A DNA stretch of 64,000 nt from Methylomagnum ishizawai. GTDB taxonomy: Bacteria; Pseudomonadota; Gammaproteobacteria; Methylococcales; Methylococcaceae. Shown here piece by piece: positions 25,149-34,403 of the stretch. How positions within the stretch are numbered: the first letter of the stretch is position 1; each line of letters starts with the position of its first letter. The notes under the pieces were generated by a model. The model saw nothing but the letters and a program-made list of their open reading frames with translations, did not search any database and was not told where the DNA came from. Location: the NCBI RefSeq assembly GCF_019670005.1, contig NZ_AP019783.1, forward strand, positions 4,543,413-4,607,412. Reading direction: 5' to 3'. A program made the position numbers and the translations under genes.

Positions 25149-27446
25149 TCACGGTCCGCCGGTTTCGATCCGCACCTCCGCCGGCCATTCCCCGACCGTC
25201 ACCGCGTCCGCCGTGAAGGCCGGACTGGGCCGGCCATTGATCCATACCGCCCGCACGGGCCGGTCCAGCGGTGGCCGGACCACGATCTTGCCGGGCGGCA
25301 CGGTCAGATCGCCGCCGAGCGTGAGGCGCAATGTCCCATCGCCGCCGCGCTTGAGGGTGTAGTCGAGGACGCCGAACCCGGTCGGCAAGCGCCGCACGCC
25401 CACGCCGCTTTCGCTTTCCAGCCAGTCCTTGGGGATGCCCGCTGCCAGCACCAGCGCTTGGTCACTGTCGCGCTCGTAAACGTAAAGGCTACGCACCGCC
25501 TTCACGAATTCCGCGCCGATCCAGGCATGGGGCATGTCGCCGATGAACTTGGGCGCTGTGGGGTCGCGCCAGACCACTTCGGCCCAATGGTTCCACGCCT
25601 TGGGGCGCTGGCCGGCCATGAGGAAACCCAGCACGGCCAACGCCTGCCTCCGGCGGCCCAACCGCACCAGCGCCTCGACCGTCCGCACCTCGTAGGGGGT
25701 ATAGGCGTCCCAGTCCAATTGACCGGCCCGGCGCTTCTGGAAATAGGCCCAGTATTCGTCGAAGGTCTGGCGCAAGGCGTCTTGCGGCAGGTTCGGGAGT
25801 TCCCGGCCCAGGTTCACGATCATGGCCGTGGCGTTGGAATCGAAATCCCCGAGTTCCACCGAACCCGGCAAATAGCCGATATTGCGCCGGGCCATCGTGA
25901 GTTTCAGCGCCGCGTAGACGTCGGCCCGGAAAGCATCGCGCAAGGCGGCGAAATGGGCGGCTTCCGGGGCGTCCAAGCGCCGCGCCAGTTCGGCGGCGTC
26001 GTCCAGCCCGCGCAAGGCCCAGAAATCATCCCAGAACGAATGCACCGGACGGGCCGAATAGCCCTCGTGGCTGATGGATTCCGGCAACAGGCCGTAAAAG
26101 GCTTGCCGGTCGGGCGTCCGATATTCCGGGGTCAGGCGCTGGGCCCGCAAGGCTTCGATATACGCCACGGTCTTGACCAGTTGGGGCCACAGGCCGCGCA
26201 CCAAACCCAGGTCGTGGGTGTAGTGCTGGTATTCGTAGACCGCGTGGATGAATTCGCCGGGGCTGTCGTTCTCCGGAGTGGGGTCCGCGCCATGGCTGTC
26301 CACGCAACAGGGAATCTTGCCGTCCGGGTATTGGAACCCGGCATACCATGCCAGGAAACGCCGCACGGTGTCCGGGTAGCCCATGCCCAGCAGGGCCGAG
26401 GCCATCACGGTGGAATCCCGGATCCAACCGCGGGCATAGGTGCGGCTACCGGGGAATAGCGCCGGGCCGTCGCGGTTGACGAAGAGATAGGCGAGGTTGC
26501 TGCGCACGGCGTCGAGCAGGCCGCGGGCCGCGGGCGGGCCGAGCAATTCGACGCGGGACAACTGGGCTTGCCAACCGTCCAGGCTGGCTTGCAGGGCGGC
26601 ACGGGCGAAATCCCCGCCCCGGCCCGACCGGACCTGGGCCGCATTGGCGAAGGCGTCCGGATTTAGGTCCGGCACGGCGAGATAGATGTCCCGCGCCGCG
26701 CCGGGCGGTAGGTCGAGATCGTATTCGAGGACGGCGGAGGCTTGGCCCTTGGGGTCGTGGACCTTTCCACCACGGGGAAGCTTGCCTTGCGCCAAGGTAC
26801 GGACCAGCGCATCCCCGGCCAGGGTCCCGAACTGATCGGGCGGCGTCAGCGCCACCACGGTCCGCGCATCGACCCGGATCAACGGCCCTTCCCGCCGGAT
26901 CGCGTGGATCGGGGCCACGCCGCCGGTCAGGTTCAAGGATTGCCAGGGCGGATTGACCTGGAAAGGCCGCAGCGCCAACCAGAGCTTCACCCGTCGGGCG
27001 TCCGGGCCGGTGTTTTCGACCCGGTAGCGGGCATAGAGCGCGGCTTGCGGGCCGTCTGTCGCGTAGGCGGTGATATCCAGGGCGATATTCCGCCCCCGCC
27101 AAGCCACCGAGGGCACCGGCAGATAGCCCAGCGCCAGGGAGGGGCTGGGCGCGGCCTCGTTCCAGGTCGTCAATCCGTCTTGGGTGTACAAAAACGGCTC
27201 GATGGAAAACGCCGTCCGGTCCACTTCCAAAGCCCCCTCCTCGTTCAGCAAGCCTTCCCGGTCGCCCGCGGCGGCACCGACCACGGTGAAATAGCTTTGC
27301 TCGCCCAGGAAATATTTGGGGTAGTGGCCGCGTGGAGCCAACCGGGCGGCGGCTTCGGCGGCGGCGTTGGACGGGGTGGCTCCAGTGGCGGTATCGAGCG
27401 AAAGCGCCGCCAAAACCAGGAAACAACGGAGGGAGGATGCAGACAT
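25149..27446 (-). CDS. Secreted six-hairpin glycosidase-like protein
   Basis: A 765-residue protein with a signal peptide (about residues 1-23). It has an N-terminal beta-rich domain to about residue 290, and then an (alpha/alpha)6-type catalytic domain with TYARGWIRDSTVMASALL, ENDSPGEFIHAVYEYQ, SFWDDFWALRG and NHWAEVVWRDPTAPKFIGDMPHAWIG. These Asp/Glu-rich loops recall GH15/GH63-like glucosidases. The C-terminus is a small beta domain. It probably trims glucans or polysaccharides in the periplasm or outside. Exact family and substrate are not resolved. Confidence 0.72.
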   Translation of the reverse strand: MSASSLRCFLVLAALSLDTATGATPSNAAAEAAARLAPRGHYPKYFLGEQSYFTVVGAAAGDREGLLNEEGALEVDRTAFSIEPFLYTQDGLTTWNEAAPSPSLALGYLPVPSVAWRGRNIALDITAYATDGPQAALYARYRVENTGPDARRVKLWLALRPFQVNPPWQSLNLTGGVAPIHAIRREGPLIRVDARTVVALTPPDQFGTLAGDALVRTLAQGKLPRGGKVHDPKGQASAVLEYDLDLPPGAARDIYLAVPDLNPDAFANAAQVRSGRGGDFARAALQASLDGWQAQLSRVELLGPPAARGLLDAVRSNLAYLFVNRDGPALFPGSRTYARGWIRDSTVMASALLGMGYPDTVRRFLAWYAGFQYPDGKIPCCVDSHGADPTPENDSPGEFIHAVYEYQHYTHDLGLVRGLWPQLVKTVAYIEALRAQRLTPEYRTPDRQAFYGLLPESISHEGYSARPVHSFWDDFWALRGLDDAAELARRLDAPEAAHFAALRDAFRADVYAALKLTMARRNIGYLPGSVELGDFDSNATAMIVNLGRELPNLPQDALRQTFDEYWAYFQKRRAGQLDWDAYTPYEVRTVEALVRLGRRRQALAVLGFLMAGQRPKAWNHWAEVVWRDPTAPKFIGDMPHAWIGAEFVKAVRSLYVYERDSDQALVLAAGIPKDWLESESGVGVRRLPTGFGVLDYTLKRGGDGTLRLTLGGDLTVPPGKIVVRPPLDRPVRAVWINGRPSPAFTADAVTVGEWPAEVRIETGGP

Positions 27447-27740
27447 GGTGATCGTTGGGGAAGCCGCGGGTAGGGCAAGGATAGGGAAGATGGGCGGGAT
27501 TTGACCAGGGCGTGGCGGTAAACCGCCAGGGGGCTACGGGCATGAAAAAGCCGGTTCCAAAGGGGGGGCTGGAACCGGCCTAAACCCACCGTAGGTGCAG
27601 ACGACGGCAGGGCCAAGATAATCCTGTATTAATCCGGGTCCGGTCAAACCCACTCTGTATCGGCTTGTATCGCCGATACAATCCACCACGATAGAGGGGG
27701 GCTCGATCCAGGACGGGATTCGTCAACCCATGGACCCATC
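27447..27740. other. Intergenic region between glycosidase and transglycosylase genes
   Basis: About 290 bases upstream of the glycosidase gene and downstream of the transglycosylase gene on the minus strand. It contains the terminator at 27544-27580. The rest shows no supported gene. Confidence 0.5.
27544..27580 (-). terminator. Rho-independent terminator, minus strand
   Basis: GCCGGTTCCA (27550-27559) pairs with TGGAACCGGC (27570-27579). Read on the minus strand, the stem is followed by CTTTTTC, giving the T-tract. It would end the transcript of the lytic transglycosylase gene. Confidence 0.85.
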
Positions 27741-28787
27741 CTAGGGTTGGTTTGCGTCCGGGGACTGGATACCCGGTGCCAGTTCCGAGAAATAACGCTC
27801 GGGCTGGCTGGCGATTTCGCGGGCGGCCAGGAATTCGGCGTAATAATTGCGCGAAGCGAAACCGAACAAGGGGCTGTCGTATTCCTCCACCATGCGCATG
27901 AAATCATGGCCGTAGCGGCCACGGGCGCGTTTCATGCCGTTGATGCCGTGGTTGTAGGAGGTGATCGCCATCGGCCAATTGCCGATATTGGCATAGGCGT
28001 ATTTCAGGTAACGCGCCGCGCCCTGGGTGGAGGCGATGGGATCGAGCCGGGGGTCGGCGGCACCGTTCATGGGCATGAATTTCTCCGCCGCGCCCTTGGT
28101 GAACTGCCAGATGCCGACCGCCCCCGCCGAGGACCGCGCCGCCGCCTGGAACGAGGATTCCACATGGGGCAGGTAGGCCAGTTCCTCGGGCAGGCCGTTG
28201 TCGCGGAAAATCTTGCGGAACCGCGCCTCGTAGCGGGTACCGATTTCCAGGCCGCGCAGGAAGCGCTCGCGCATCCCGCGTTGGGAGCGGACGCGCTTGG
28301 CGGCGTTGTGGGCCACGGCGCGGAGGTCGCGGCGCTGGCCGCCGGTCAGCAGGGCGGCGGTGGCGCGGTCTTCCGCGTCCAGGGCCGCGCCGGTGTCGAG
28401 CTTGCTTTCCAGGGTATACAGGCGGTCCTGCCAATAGCTCCGGCGGTTGGCGACCCAGGCTTTCTGGTCGGCGGTGAGGCTTTCCCCGACGGTGGGGAAT
28501 TCCAGCACTTCGTAGACGGTGTCGAGATAGCGGTCGTCGTGGATGACCACCACCGCACGCCCCCAGGTCGCATAGACATTGCGCCAGAACGCCACCTGGG
28601 CTTCCAGCGCGGCGGGCCTGGGGAAGACGCCGGAATGGCGGGTGTGGTCGGGCAGGGCGCGGTAGGGATTGGGGGGGTGGAGGATGCCGACCGGGCTGGG
28701 TTTGGGCGCGGGGGTTTGATGGCCGCAAGCGGCCAGCAACAGCAGCAGCGTCGGCAGGAGGCCGTGGCGTAGATAAGCGGAAAGCAT
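27741..28787 (-). CDS. Lytic transglycosylase lipoprotein (SLT domain)
   Basis: A 348-residue lipoprotein. It has a signal peptide with lipobox LLAAC and the lipidated Cys at residue 21, then a helical linker region. The SLT-type catalytic domain starts near residue 190; the catalytic Glu is E210 in LPHVESSFQAAA, followed by SSAGAVGIWQFT and ITSYNHGING. It cleaves peptidoglycan glycan strands with 1,6-anhydro product formation and is anchored in the outer membrane. The domain plan resembles MltD without LysM repeats. ATG 28787 places the lipobox correctly. Confidence 0.88.
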   Translation of the reverse strand: MLSAYLRHGLLPTLLLLLAACGHQTPAPKPSPVGILHPPNPYRALPDHTRHSGVFPRPAALEAQVAFWRNVYATWGRAVVVIHDDRYLDTVYEVLEFPTVGESLTADQKAWVANRRSYWQDRLYTLESKLDTGAALDAEDRATAALLTGGQRRDLRAVAHNAAKRVRSQRGMRERFLRGLEIGTRYEARFRKIFRDNGLPEELAYLPHVESSFQAAARSSAGAVGIWQFTKGAAEKFMPMNGAADPRLDPIASTQGAARYLKYAYANIGNWPMAITSYNHGINGMKRARGRYGHDFMRMVEEYDSPLFGFASRNYYAEFLAAREIASQPERYFSELAPGIQSPDANQP

Positions 28788-29129
28788 GGGGGTTCCCGGT
28801 GTATCCCCGTCCTGGAAGACCCAGGCGGGGCTGATGATGCGTAGCGCCCGGAGGCGATCCCGGTCGAACCGGATGCCCCGCGTGGAAACGCCGATCAACC
28901 GGTGACTCGTCGGGATAATTCTAGTGCTTGCCCGGCGGGCGGTAAATTACGGAAGGGGCCGGTGGCCCGGCGGGAATCCGCGGGTGGATGCCAGCGCCGA
29001 CCGCCGGGGCGGGGCTTGTCGCGCCCTTTTGGTGGAGCCGCCACGGCCATGGGAAACTCACGCCACCCGGTTGTTGTCCCAATCGTCCTAAAGCGCCCCA
29101 TTCCCCTCCAGCCCCGAGGCCCGACCCCC
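28788..29129. other. Divergent intergenic region, transglycosylase / msrP
   Basis: About 340 bases between divergent genes. Frames that extend msrP upstream through it look non-coding and would bury the Tat signal. No hairpin with a T-tract and no clearly spaced promoter pair is seen. Confidence 0.45.
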
Positions 29130-30062
29130 ATGTTGATCCAACGCCCCCCCGACATCCGATCTTCGGAAATCACTCCCCCGGAACTGTTCCACGACCGCAG
29201 GCGCTTCCTGCAAATGGCGCTGGGTGCCACGGCGCTGGCGGCACTGCCTCCGGCTTTCGCGGCGGGCCTTCCCCTCGCCGGGATCAGGAAGAGCCAGTAC
29301 ACCGTGGACGACCCGCCCACCCCCTACGAATCCGTCACCACCTATAACAATTTCTACGAATTCGGCACGGCCAAGGAAGACCCGGCCAAATACGCCGGCG
29401 GCCTGAAAACCCGGCCTTGGACCATCGCCGTGGAGGGCGAGGTCCACAAGGCCCAAGCCTTCGATATCGAGGATATCCTGAAAATGGCGCCCTTGGAGGA
29501 ACGCATCTACCGGCTGCGCTGCGTGGAGGCGTGGTCGATGGTCGTGCCTTGGGTGGGGTTTCCCTTGGCGGAATTGCTCAAGCGGGTGGAACCGACCGGC
29601 AATGCCAAGTTCGTGGAATTCACCACGCTGCAAGACGCCGCCCAAATGCCGGGGCAACGCACCCGCGTCCTGGATTGGCCCTACCGGGAAGGCTTGCGCA
29701 TGGACGAGGCCATGCATCCCTTGACCTTGCTGACGGTGGGACTCTACGGCGAAATCCTGCCCAATCAGAACGGCGCCCCGGTGCGGATCGTGGTGCCGTG
29801 GAAATATGGCTTCAAGAGCGCCAAGTCCATCGTCAGGATCAGGCTGGTCGAGCAGCAGCCCCGCACCACCTGGAACGACGCCGCGCCGGGCGAATATGGG
29901 TTCTACGCCAACGTCAACCCGGCGGTGGACCATCCGCGCTGGAGCCAGGCCAAGGAACGCCGCATCGGCGAGTTCTTGAAGCGCCCCAGCTTGCCGTTCA
30001 ATGGCTATGCCGAACAGGTCGCCCCGCTGTATGGCGGGATGGACTTGAAGAAATATTTCTGA
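29130..30062 (+). CDS. msrP: Protein-methionine-sulfoxide reductase catalytic subunit MsrP
   Basis: A 310-residue molybdopterin enzyme of the sulfite-oxidase fold. The N-terminus carries a twin-arginine signal, [19 protein letters not shown]. The molybdenum ligand is the Cys in [19 protein letters not shown], and [13 protein letters not shown] is a further family mark. It repairs oxidised methionines in periplasmic proteins with electrons from the heme protein MsrQ. No msrQ lies beside it, which is unusual. ATG 29130 is the only start that places the Tat motif near the N-terminus. Confidence 0.93.
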   Translation: MLIQRPPDIRSSEITPPELFHDRRRFLQMALGATALAALPPAFAAGLPLAGIRKSQYTVDDPPTPYESVTTYNNFYEFGTAKEDPAKYAGGLKTRPWTIAVEGEVHKAQAFDIEDILKMAPLEERIYRLRCVEAWSMVVPWVGFPLAELLKRVEPTGNAKFVEFTTLQDAAQMPGQRTRVLDWPYREGLRMDEAMHPLTLLTVGLYGEILPNQNGAPVRIVVPWKYGFKSAKSIVRIRLVEQQPRTTWNDAAPGEYGFYANVNPAVDHPRWSQAKERRIGEFLKRPSLPFNGYAEQVAPLYGGMDLKKYF

Positions 30063-30074
30063 TCCGTTCGGCGT

Positions 30075-30140
30075 CGGGGCTGTCTTCGGCACGGGTTCCC
30101 AAGCGGGGCTTGGAAACCCGCCCCAGGGCGGATAGCCCCG
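30075..30140. repeat. Nested intergenic palindrome between msrP and rimO
   Basis: An inner stem of 12 bases (CGGGTTCCCAAG with CTTGGAAACCCG, 30092-30120, one G-T pair) has the family core. An outer pair, CGGGGCTGTC at 30075-30084 and GATAGCCCCG at 30131-30140, closes around it with one G-T pair. The whole lies between two genes on the same strand. Confidence 0.75.
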
Positions 30141-30208
30141 GATTGCACTGCGTTCCGTCCGGGCGGCGGGCTAGAATAGCCGCCCTTTTCCCTCCGTATC
30201 CCACGCCC

Positions 30209-31522
30209 ATGAAAACACCCCGCATCGGATTCGTCAGCCTCGGTTGCCCCAAAGCCCTGGTCGATAGCGAACGCATCCTCACCCAGCTCCGCGCCGAGGG
30301 CTACGAGCTTTCGCCCACCTATCAAGACGCCGACCTGGTGGTGGTCAATACCTGCGGTTTCATCGACGCCGCCGTCGAGGAATCCTTGGACGCCATCGGC
30401 GAAGCCCTGGCCGAGAACGGCAAGGTCATCGTCACCGGCTGCCTGGGCGAGCGGGCCGACGAAATCCGCGCCCGCCATCCGCAAGTCCTCGGCATCACCG
30501 GAGCCCATGCCTACGAGGCCGTGGTCGGGACCGTGCATGAGCATCTGCCGCCGCCGCACCCTCCCTTCGTCGATCTGGTGCCGCCGGAGGGCATCAAGCT
30601 CACCCCGCGCCATTACGCCTATCTCAAGATTTCCGAAGGCTGCAACCACCGCTGCTCGTTCTGCATCATCCCGTCATTGCGCGGCGATCTGGCCAGCCGC
30701 CCCATCGGCGAGGTGATGGGCGAGGCCGAACGCCTGGTCGCCGCCGGGGTGAAGGAATTGCTGGTGGTGTCGCAGGACACCAGCGCCTATGGCGTCGATC
30801 TGAAATACCGCACCGACTTCTGGGGCGGCAAGCCGCTCAAGACCCGCTTCCACGATCTCGCCCAGGCGCTGGGTGGATTGGGCGTGTGGGTGCGGCTGCA
30901 TTATGTCTACCCTTACCCGCATGTGGACGAGGTGATTCCGCTGATGGCCGAGGGGAAAATCCTGCCCTATCTGGATATCCCGTTCCAGCACGCCAACCCG
31001 CGTATCCTCAGGCTGATGAAACGCCCGGCGGCGGCGGAAGATGTGCTGATGCGGATCGAGCGCTGGCGCGGCCTGTGCCCGGACCTGAGCTTGCGTAGCA
31101 CTTTCATCGTCGGCTTTCCCGGCGAGACCGAGGAGGAATTCGAGGAATTGCTGGATTTCCTGGAGGAAGCCCAACTCGACCGGGTGGGCGGCTTCGCCTA
31201 TTCGCCGGTGGAGGGGGCCGCCGCCAACACCTTGCCCGACCCGGTGCCGGAAGCGGTCAAGCAGGACCGGCTGGCCCGCTTCATGGAAGTGCAGGAGCGC
31301 ATCAGCGCCGAGCGCCTACAGCAAAGGGTCGGGGGCCGGGAAACCGTGTTGATCGACGAGGTGGTGGAAGAAGGCGCGGTCGCCCGCAGCCGGGCCGACG
31401 CGCCGGAAATCGATGGGCAGGTGTTCATCGATGGCGCGACCCAGCTCAAGGTCGGCGAATTCGTCGAGGTGGTGATCGAGGAGGCCGACGAACACGATAT
31501 GTGGGCGCATCTCGACGGCTAG
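30209..31522 (+). CDS. rimO: Ribosomal protein S12 methylthiotransferase RimO
   Basis: A 437-residue radical-SAM enzyme. The N-terminal UPF0004 domain holds cluster cysteines in SLGCPK, NTCGF and VTGCLGE. The radical SAM motif CNHRCSFC follows near residue 147, and a TRAM domain closes the C-terminus. It adds a methylthio group to the conserved aspartate of ribosomal protein S12. ATG 30209 gives the standard [15 protein letters not shown] start. Nothing in the context departs from the usual picture. Confidence 0.96.
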   Translation: MKTPRIGFVSLGCPKALVDSERILTQLRAEGYELSPTYQDADLVVVNTCGFIDAAVEESLDAIGEALAENGKVIVTGCLGERADEIRARHPQVLGITGAHAYEAVVGTVHEHLPPPHPPFVDLVPPEGIKLTPRHYAYLKISEGCNHRCSFCIIPSLRGDLASRPIGEVMGEAERLVAAGVKELLVVSQDTSAYGVDLKYRTDFWGGKPLKTRFHDLAQALGGLGVWVRLHYVYPYPHVDEVIPLMAEGKILPYLDIPFQHANPRILRLMKRPAAAEDVLMRIERWRGLCPDLSLRSTFIVGFPGETEEEFEELLDFLEEAQLDRVGGFAYSPVEGAAANTLPDPVPEAVKQDRLARFMEVQERISAERLQQRVGGRETVLIDEVVEEGAVARSRADAPEIDGQVFIDGATQLKVGEFVEVVIEEADEHDMWAHLDG

Positions 31523-31531
31523 GGCGGCGGC

Positions 31532-31551
31532 GGACGGCCCGGGGGCCGTCC
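31532..31551. terminator. Hairpin between convergent rimO and slyD
   Basis: GGACGGCCC pairs with GGGCCGTCC over 9 bases with a 2-base gap. It lies between two convergent genes and probably marks transcript ends, but lacks a T-tract. Confidence 0.5.
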
Positions 31552-31563
31552 ATGCGGGCGGGC

Positions 31564-32046
31564 TCAGTGGTGATGGCCACCGGCACCATGGACATGGCCA
31601 TGGTCGAGTTCTTCGGCGGTGGCGTCGCGGATGTCGGTGACTTCCACATCGAAGGTGAGGGCGATGCCGGCCATGGGATGGTTGCCATCCAGGATGACCT
31701 CGTCCTCGTCCACGCCGAGGACGGTCAGGAGTTGCAGTCCTTCCGGGGATTGGGCCTGGAACTGCATCCCCGGCAGGATTTCATCGACGCCCTGGAACGC
31801 GCTCTTCGGCACCGATTGCACCAGGTCGTCGTCGCGGAGGCCATAGGCATTCTCGGGCGCGATGGTGATCTTGAAGGTGTCGCCGACCACACGGTCGGTC
31901 AGGGCGTCTTCCAGGCCCGGAATGATGTTCCCCGCGCCATGCAGATAGGCCAAGGGGCCGTGGTCGCGGGAGGAATCGAGGACTTCGCCCTCGTCGTTGG
32001 TCAGGGTGTAGTGGATATGCACCACCTTTTGGGTCGCGATCCGCAT
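31564..32046 (-). CDS. slyD: FKBP-type peptidyl-prolyl isomerase SlyD
   Basis: A 160-residue SlyD: an FKBP domain (YTLTNDEGEVLDSS at the start, FDVEVTDIR at the end) with the inserted chaperone flap in the middle (residues about 70-125). The His-rich tail HGHVHGAGGHHH binds nickel or other metals. It speeds proline isomerisation and delivers metal for hydrogenase-type enzymes. The tail is short compared with E. coli SlyD. Confidence 0.94.
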   Translation of the reverse strand: MRIATQKVVHIHYTLTNDEGEVLDSSRDHGPLAYLHGAGNIIPGLEDALTDRVVGDTFKITIAPENAYGLRDDDLVQSVPKSAFQGVDEILPGMQFQAQSPEGLQLLTVLGVDEDEVILDGNHPMAGIALTFDVEVTDIRDATAEELDHGHVHGAGGHHH

Positions 32047-32134
32047 GGGAAATTCCTTGATTTGAAAGTTAAAATTTCATCATAACGGGTTTTCCCCCGG
32101 CTAAACAGCGTTTTCCCGTGACGGGAAGCGGTTT

Positions 32135-32335
32135 TCAGGCCAGGAAATGGGTATCGGACCGGGATTCGCGCCGGGGCGGGGCCGGGGCGGGTTCGGTATA
32201 GACCCGATAGAGGAAATAACCCATCAGCACGGTGAGCAACCCGCATTTCAGGCGCAATAAGAGGCCCAAATACGCGATCCAATGCGGATGGGTGTGCAGG
32301 AAATGGTTGATCGACTCGAACCCGTTTTCGATCAT
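32135..32335 (-). CDS. Small single-pass membrane protein, unknown
   Basis: A 66-residue protein with one hydrophobic helix (WIAYLGLLLRLKCGLLTVLMGYFLY, about residues 19-43) and a short Arg/Pro-rich tail. GGAGG stands 8 bases before the ATG at 32335, which supports it as a real gene despite its size. It lies upstream of slyD on the same strand but is separated from it by about 90 bases. I do not recognise the family and no function can be given. Confidence 0.6.
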   Translation of the reverse strand: MIENGFESINHFLHTHPHWIAYLGLLLRLKCGLLTVLMGYFLYRVYTEPAPAPPRRESRSDTHFLA

Positions 32336-32461
32336 GGCGCTATCCTCCCAAGATGAGGCGGTCTGTCCAGGCTTGGCGCCTCCCCTGGGCCGGGATTATC
32401 CGGGGGGGCGGCCACCGTTGGTTCCAAAGATGCGTTGAGCGGGTCGGCGGGCTAGGGTAAT

Positions 32462-33901
32462 ATGCCCCCTTCCTGCCGTTCCCACCAGCGCGTTACTCCT
32501 CTGGCAATCATCGACTTCGTCAAAAAGCTGTTCAGCCCCCCGCCACCGCCGCGACCCGAGCCGGAACCCCAGCCCGTGGCGCCGACCTGGCCCAGGGTCT
32601 ATCCGCGTCCCGAGCATATCATCTCGCGCAGCCATATCAGCGACAACGCGCTCAAGGTCTTGGGCCGTTTGCGCCAATCCGGCTATCAAGCCTATCTGGT
32701 GGGCGGTTGCGTGCGCGACTTGCTGCTGGGGCGCGAACCCAAGGATTTCGACGTGGTGACCGACGCCCGGCCCGAGGAAGTGCGCGAGGTGTTCCGCAAT
32801 TGCCGCTTGGTGGGGCGTAGGTTCCGGCTGGCCCATGTCTATTTCGGCGACGAGATCGTCGAGGTGGCGACCTTCCGCAGCAGGAGCGGCGAGGATTCCC
32901 AAGGCGCCCATGTCCACGCCAATGGCCGCATCCTCCGCGACAACGCCTACGGCAACATCGAGGACGACGCCTTCCGCCGCGATTTCACCGTCAACGCCCT
33001 GTATTACAACATCGAGGATTTCTCGGTGGTCGATTATGTCGGCGGCATGGACGACCACAAGGCCGCCATCCTGCGCTTGATCGGCGACGACCCCGAACAA
33101 CGCTACCGCGAAGACCCGGTGCGGATGCTCAGGGCCGTGCGCTTCGCGGTCAAGCTGGGCTTCAGCATCCATCCCGATTGCGCCGAACCCATCCCCCGGC
33201 TGGCCCGCTTGCTCGGCGAAATCCCGCCCGCCCGGCTCTACGACGAAATGCTCAAGCTGTTCCTGGGCGGCTACGCCGTGCAGACCTTCGAACAATTGCG
33301 CCAGCACGGTCTATTCGCCGCCCTGTTCCCCGACACCGAGCGCTGCCTGGGGCGGGAGCCGGAAGGCTTCCCTTTGACCTTCCTGGCGAAATCCCTGGAG
33401 AACACCGACCAGCGCATCGGCGCGGGCAAGCCGGTCACGCCCTATTTCCTGTTCGCGGCCCTGCTGTGGGAACCGACGCGGGCGCGGGCCGAATCCCTGG
33501 TCGCGGGCGGCCAGAACCCGCTGCTGGCCTACCAGGACGCCGCCGGCGAGGTCATCGCCCGCCAGGTCCAGCGCGTCGCCATCCCACGCACCCTCACCCT
33601 GCCCATCCGCGAACTGTGGTCCTTGCAGCCGCGGCTGGAAAACACCACGGGCCGCGCCTTCCGTATGCTCGGCCATCCGCGGTTCCGCGCCGCCTACGAT
33701 TTCCTGGTGTTGCGGGCCGCGACCGGCGAGGCCGACCCCGACCTCGCCGATTGGTGGACCCGCTTCCAAACCGCCTCCGAAGCCGAGCAAAAAGCCATGA
33801 CCCGCACCGGTCGCCGTCAGGCTTCGGCCCGTTCCAAACCCCGCAAGCGACGGAACCGCGCCAAATCGCGTAAACAGGATGCCTCAACCCCAACCCCTTG
33901 A
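32462..33901 (+). CDS. pcnB: Poly(A) polymerase I
   Basis: A 479-residue class II nucleotidyltransferase. The signature YLVGGCVRDLLLGREPKDFDVVTDA contains the GG and DFD elements that bind ATP and metal. RRDFTVNALYYN and the RMLRAVRFAVKLGF head and neck region follow. The C-terminus is a basic tail rich in Arg/Lys (RRQASARSKPRKRRNRAKSRK), typical of PcnB rather than tRNA CCA enzymes. It adds poly(A) to RNA 3' ends for decay. folK begins inside its last 23 bases, so pcnB-folK-panB read as one operon. Confidence 0.95.
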   Translation: MPPSCRSHQRVTPLAIIDFVKKLFSPPPPPRPEPEPQPVAPTWPRVYPRPEHIISRSHISDNALKVLGRLRQSGYQAYLVGGCVRDLLLGREPKDFDVVTDARPEEVREVFRNCRLVGRRFRLAHVYFGDEIVEVATFRSRSGEDSQGAHVHANGRILRDNAYGNIEDDAFRRDFTVNALYYNIEDFSVVDYVGGMDDHKAAILRLIGDDPEQRYREDPVRMLRAVRFAVKLGFSIHPDCAEPIPRLARLLGEIPPARLYDEMLKLFLGGYAVQTFEQLRQHGLFAALFPDTERCLGREPEGFPLTFLAKSLENTDQRIGAGKPVTPYFLFAALLWEPTRARAESLVAGGQNPLLAYQDAAGEVIARQVQRVAIPRTLTLPIRELWSLQPRLENTTGRAFRMLGHPRFRAAYDFLVLRAATGEADPDLADWWTRFQTASEAEQKAMTRTGRRQASARSKPRKRRNRAKSRKQDASTPTP

Positions 33902-34403
33902 ACCCGTCCTCGCCTATATCGGCTTCGGCGGCAACCTGGGCGACCCCGTCGAACGCCTGAGGGCGGCGCGGCGCGAGGTCGCGGCCATACCCGGCGTCCG
34001 CGAGACGGCGTTTTCCAGCCTATACCAGAGCGCCCCGATGGGTCCGCAGGATCAACCCGAGTACGTGAACGCCGTGATGGCGATCACCACGAGCCTGGCC
34101 CCCTTGGAGTTGCTGCGCGAATTGCAGGCAGTGGAGGCCCGGTTCGGACGGGTGCGCGGTGTCGGCGAGCGTTGGGGGCCGCGGACCCTGGATTTGGACC
34201 TGTTACTCTATGGTCAGCAAGCCTTGGCGTGCGACCGCCTCGCCGTGCCCCATCCGGGCTTGGCCGAACGCGAATTCGTACTCTATCCCTTGCTGGAAAT
34301 CGCCCCCGGTTTGGAAATTCCGGGTTTGGGTCCGCTGTCCGAATTGGCGCGGCATTGTCCTTTGCGCGGCTTGACCCGGATCGAGGAGGAACGCCATGGA
34401 TAA
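33879..34403 (+). CDS. folK: 2-amino-4-hydroxy-6-hydroxymethyldihydropteridine pyrophosphokinase
   Basis: A 174-residue HPPK. It has YIGFGGNLGDPVERL at the N-terminus, SLYQSAPMGPQDQPEYVNAV, and the signature RWGPRTLDLDLLLYG, whose paired Asp residues hold magnesium. It transfers pyrophosphate from ATP to the pterin in folate synthesis. The start overlaps pcnB by 23 bases and the end overlaps panB by 8 bases, which implies translational coupling. Confidence 0.96.
   Translation: MPQPQPLEPVLAYIGFGGNLGDPVERLRAARREVAAIPGVRETAFSSLYQSAPMGPQDQPEYVNAVMAITTSLAPLELLRELQAVEARFGRVRGVGERWGPRTLDLDLLLYGQQALACDRLAVPHPGLAEREFVLYPLLEIAPGLEIPGLGPLSELARHCPLRGLTRIEEERHG

Noticed and set aside
28902..29129. An upstream in-frame extension of msrP
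   Set aside because: It would bury the twin-arginine signal about 100 residues inside the protein, and its residues look like translated intergenic DNA.
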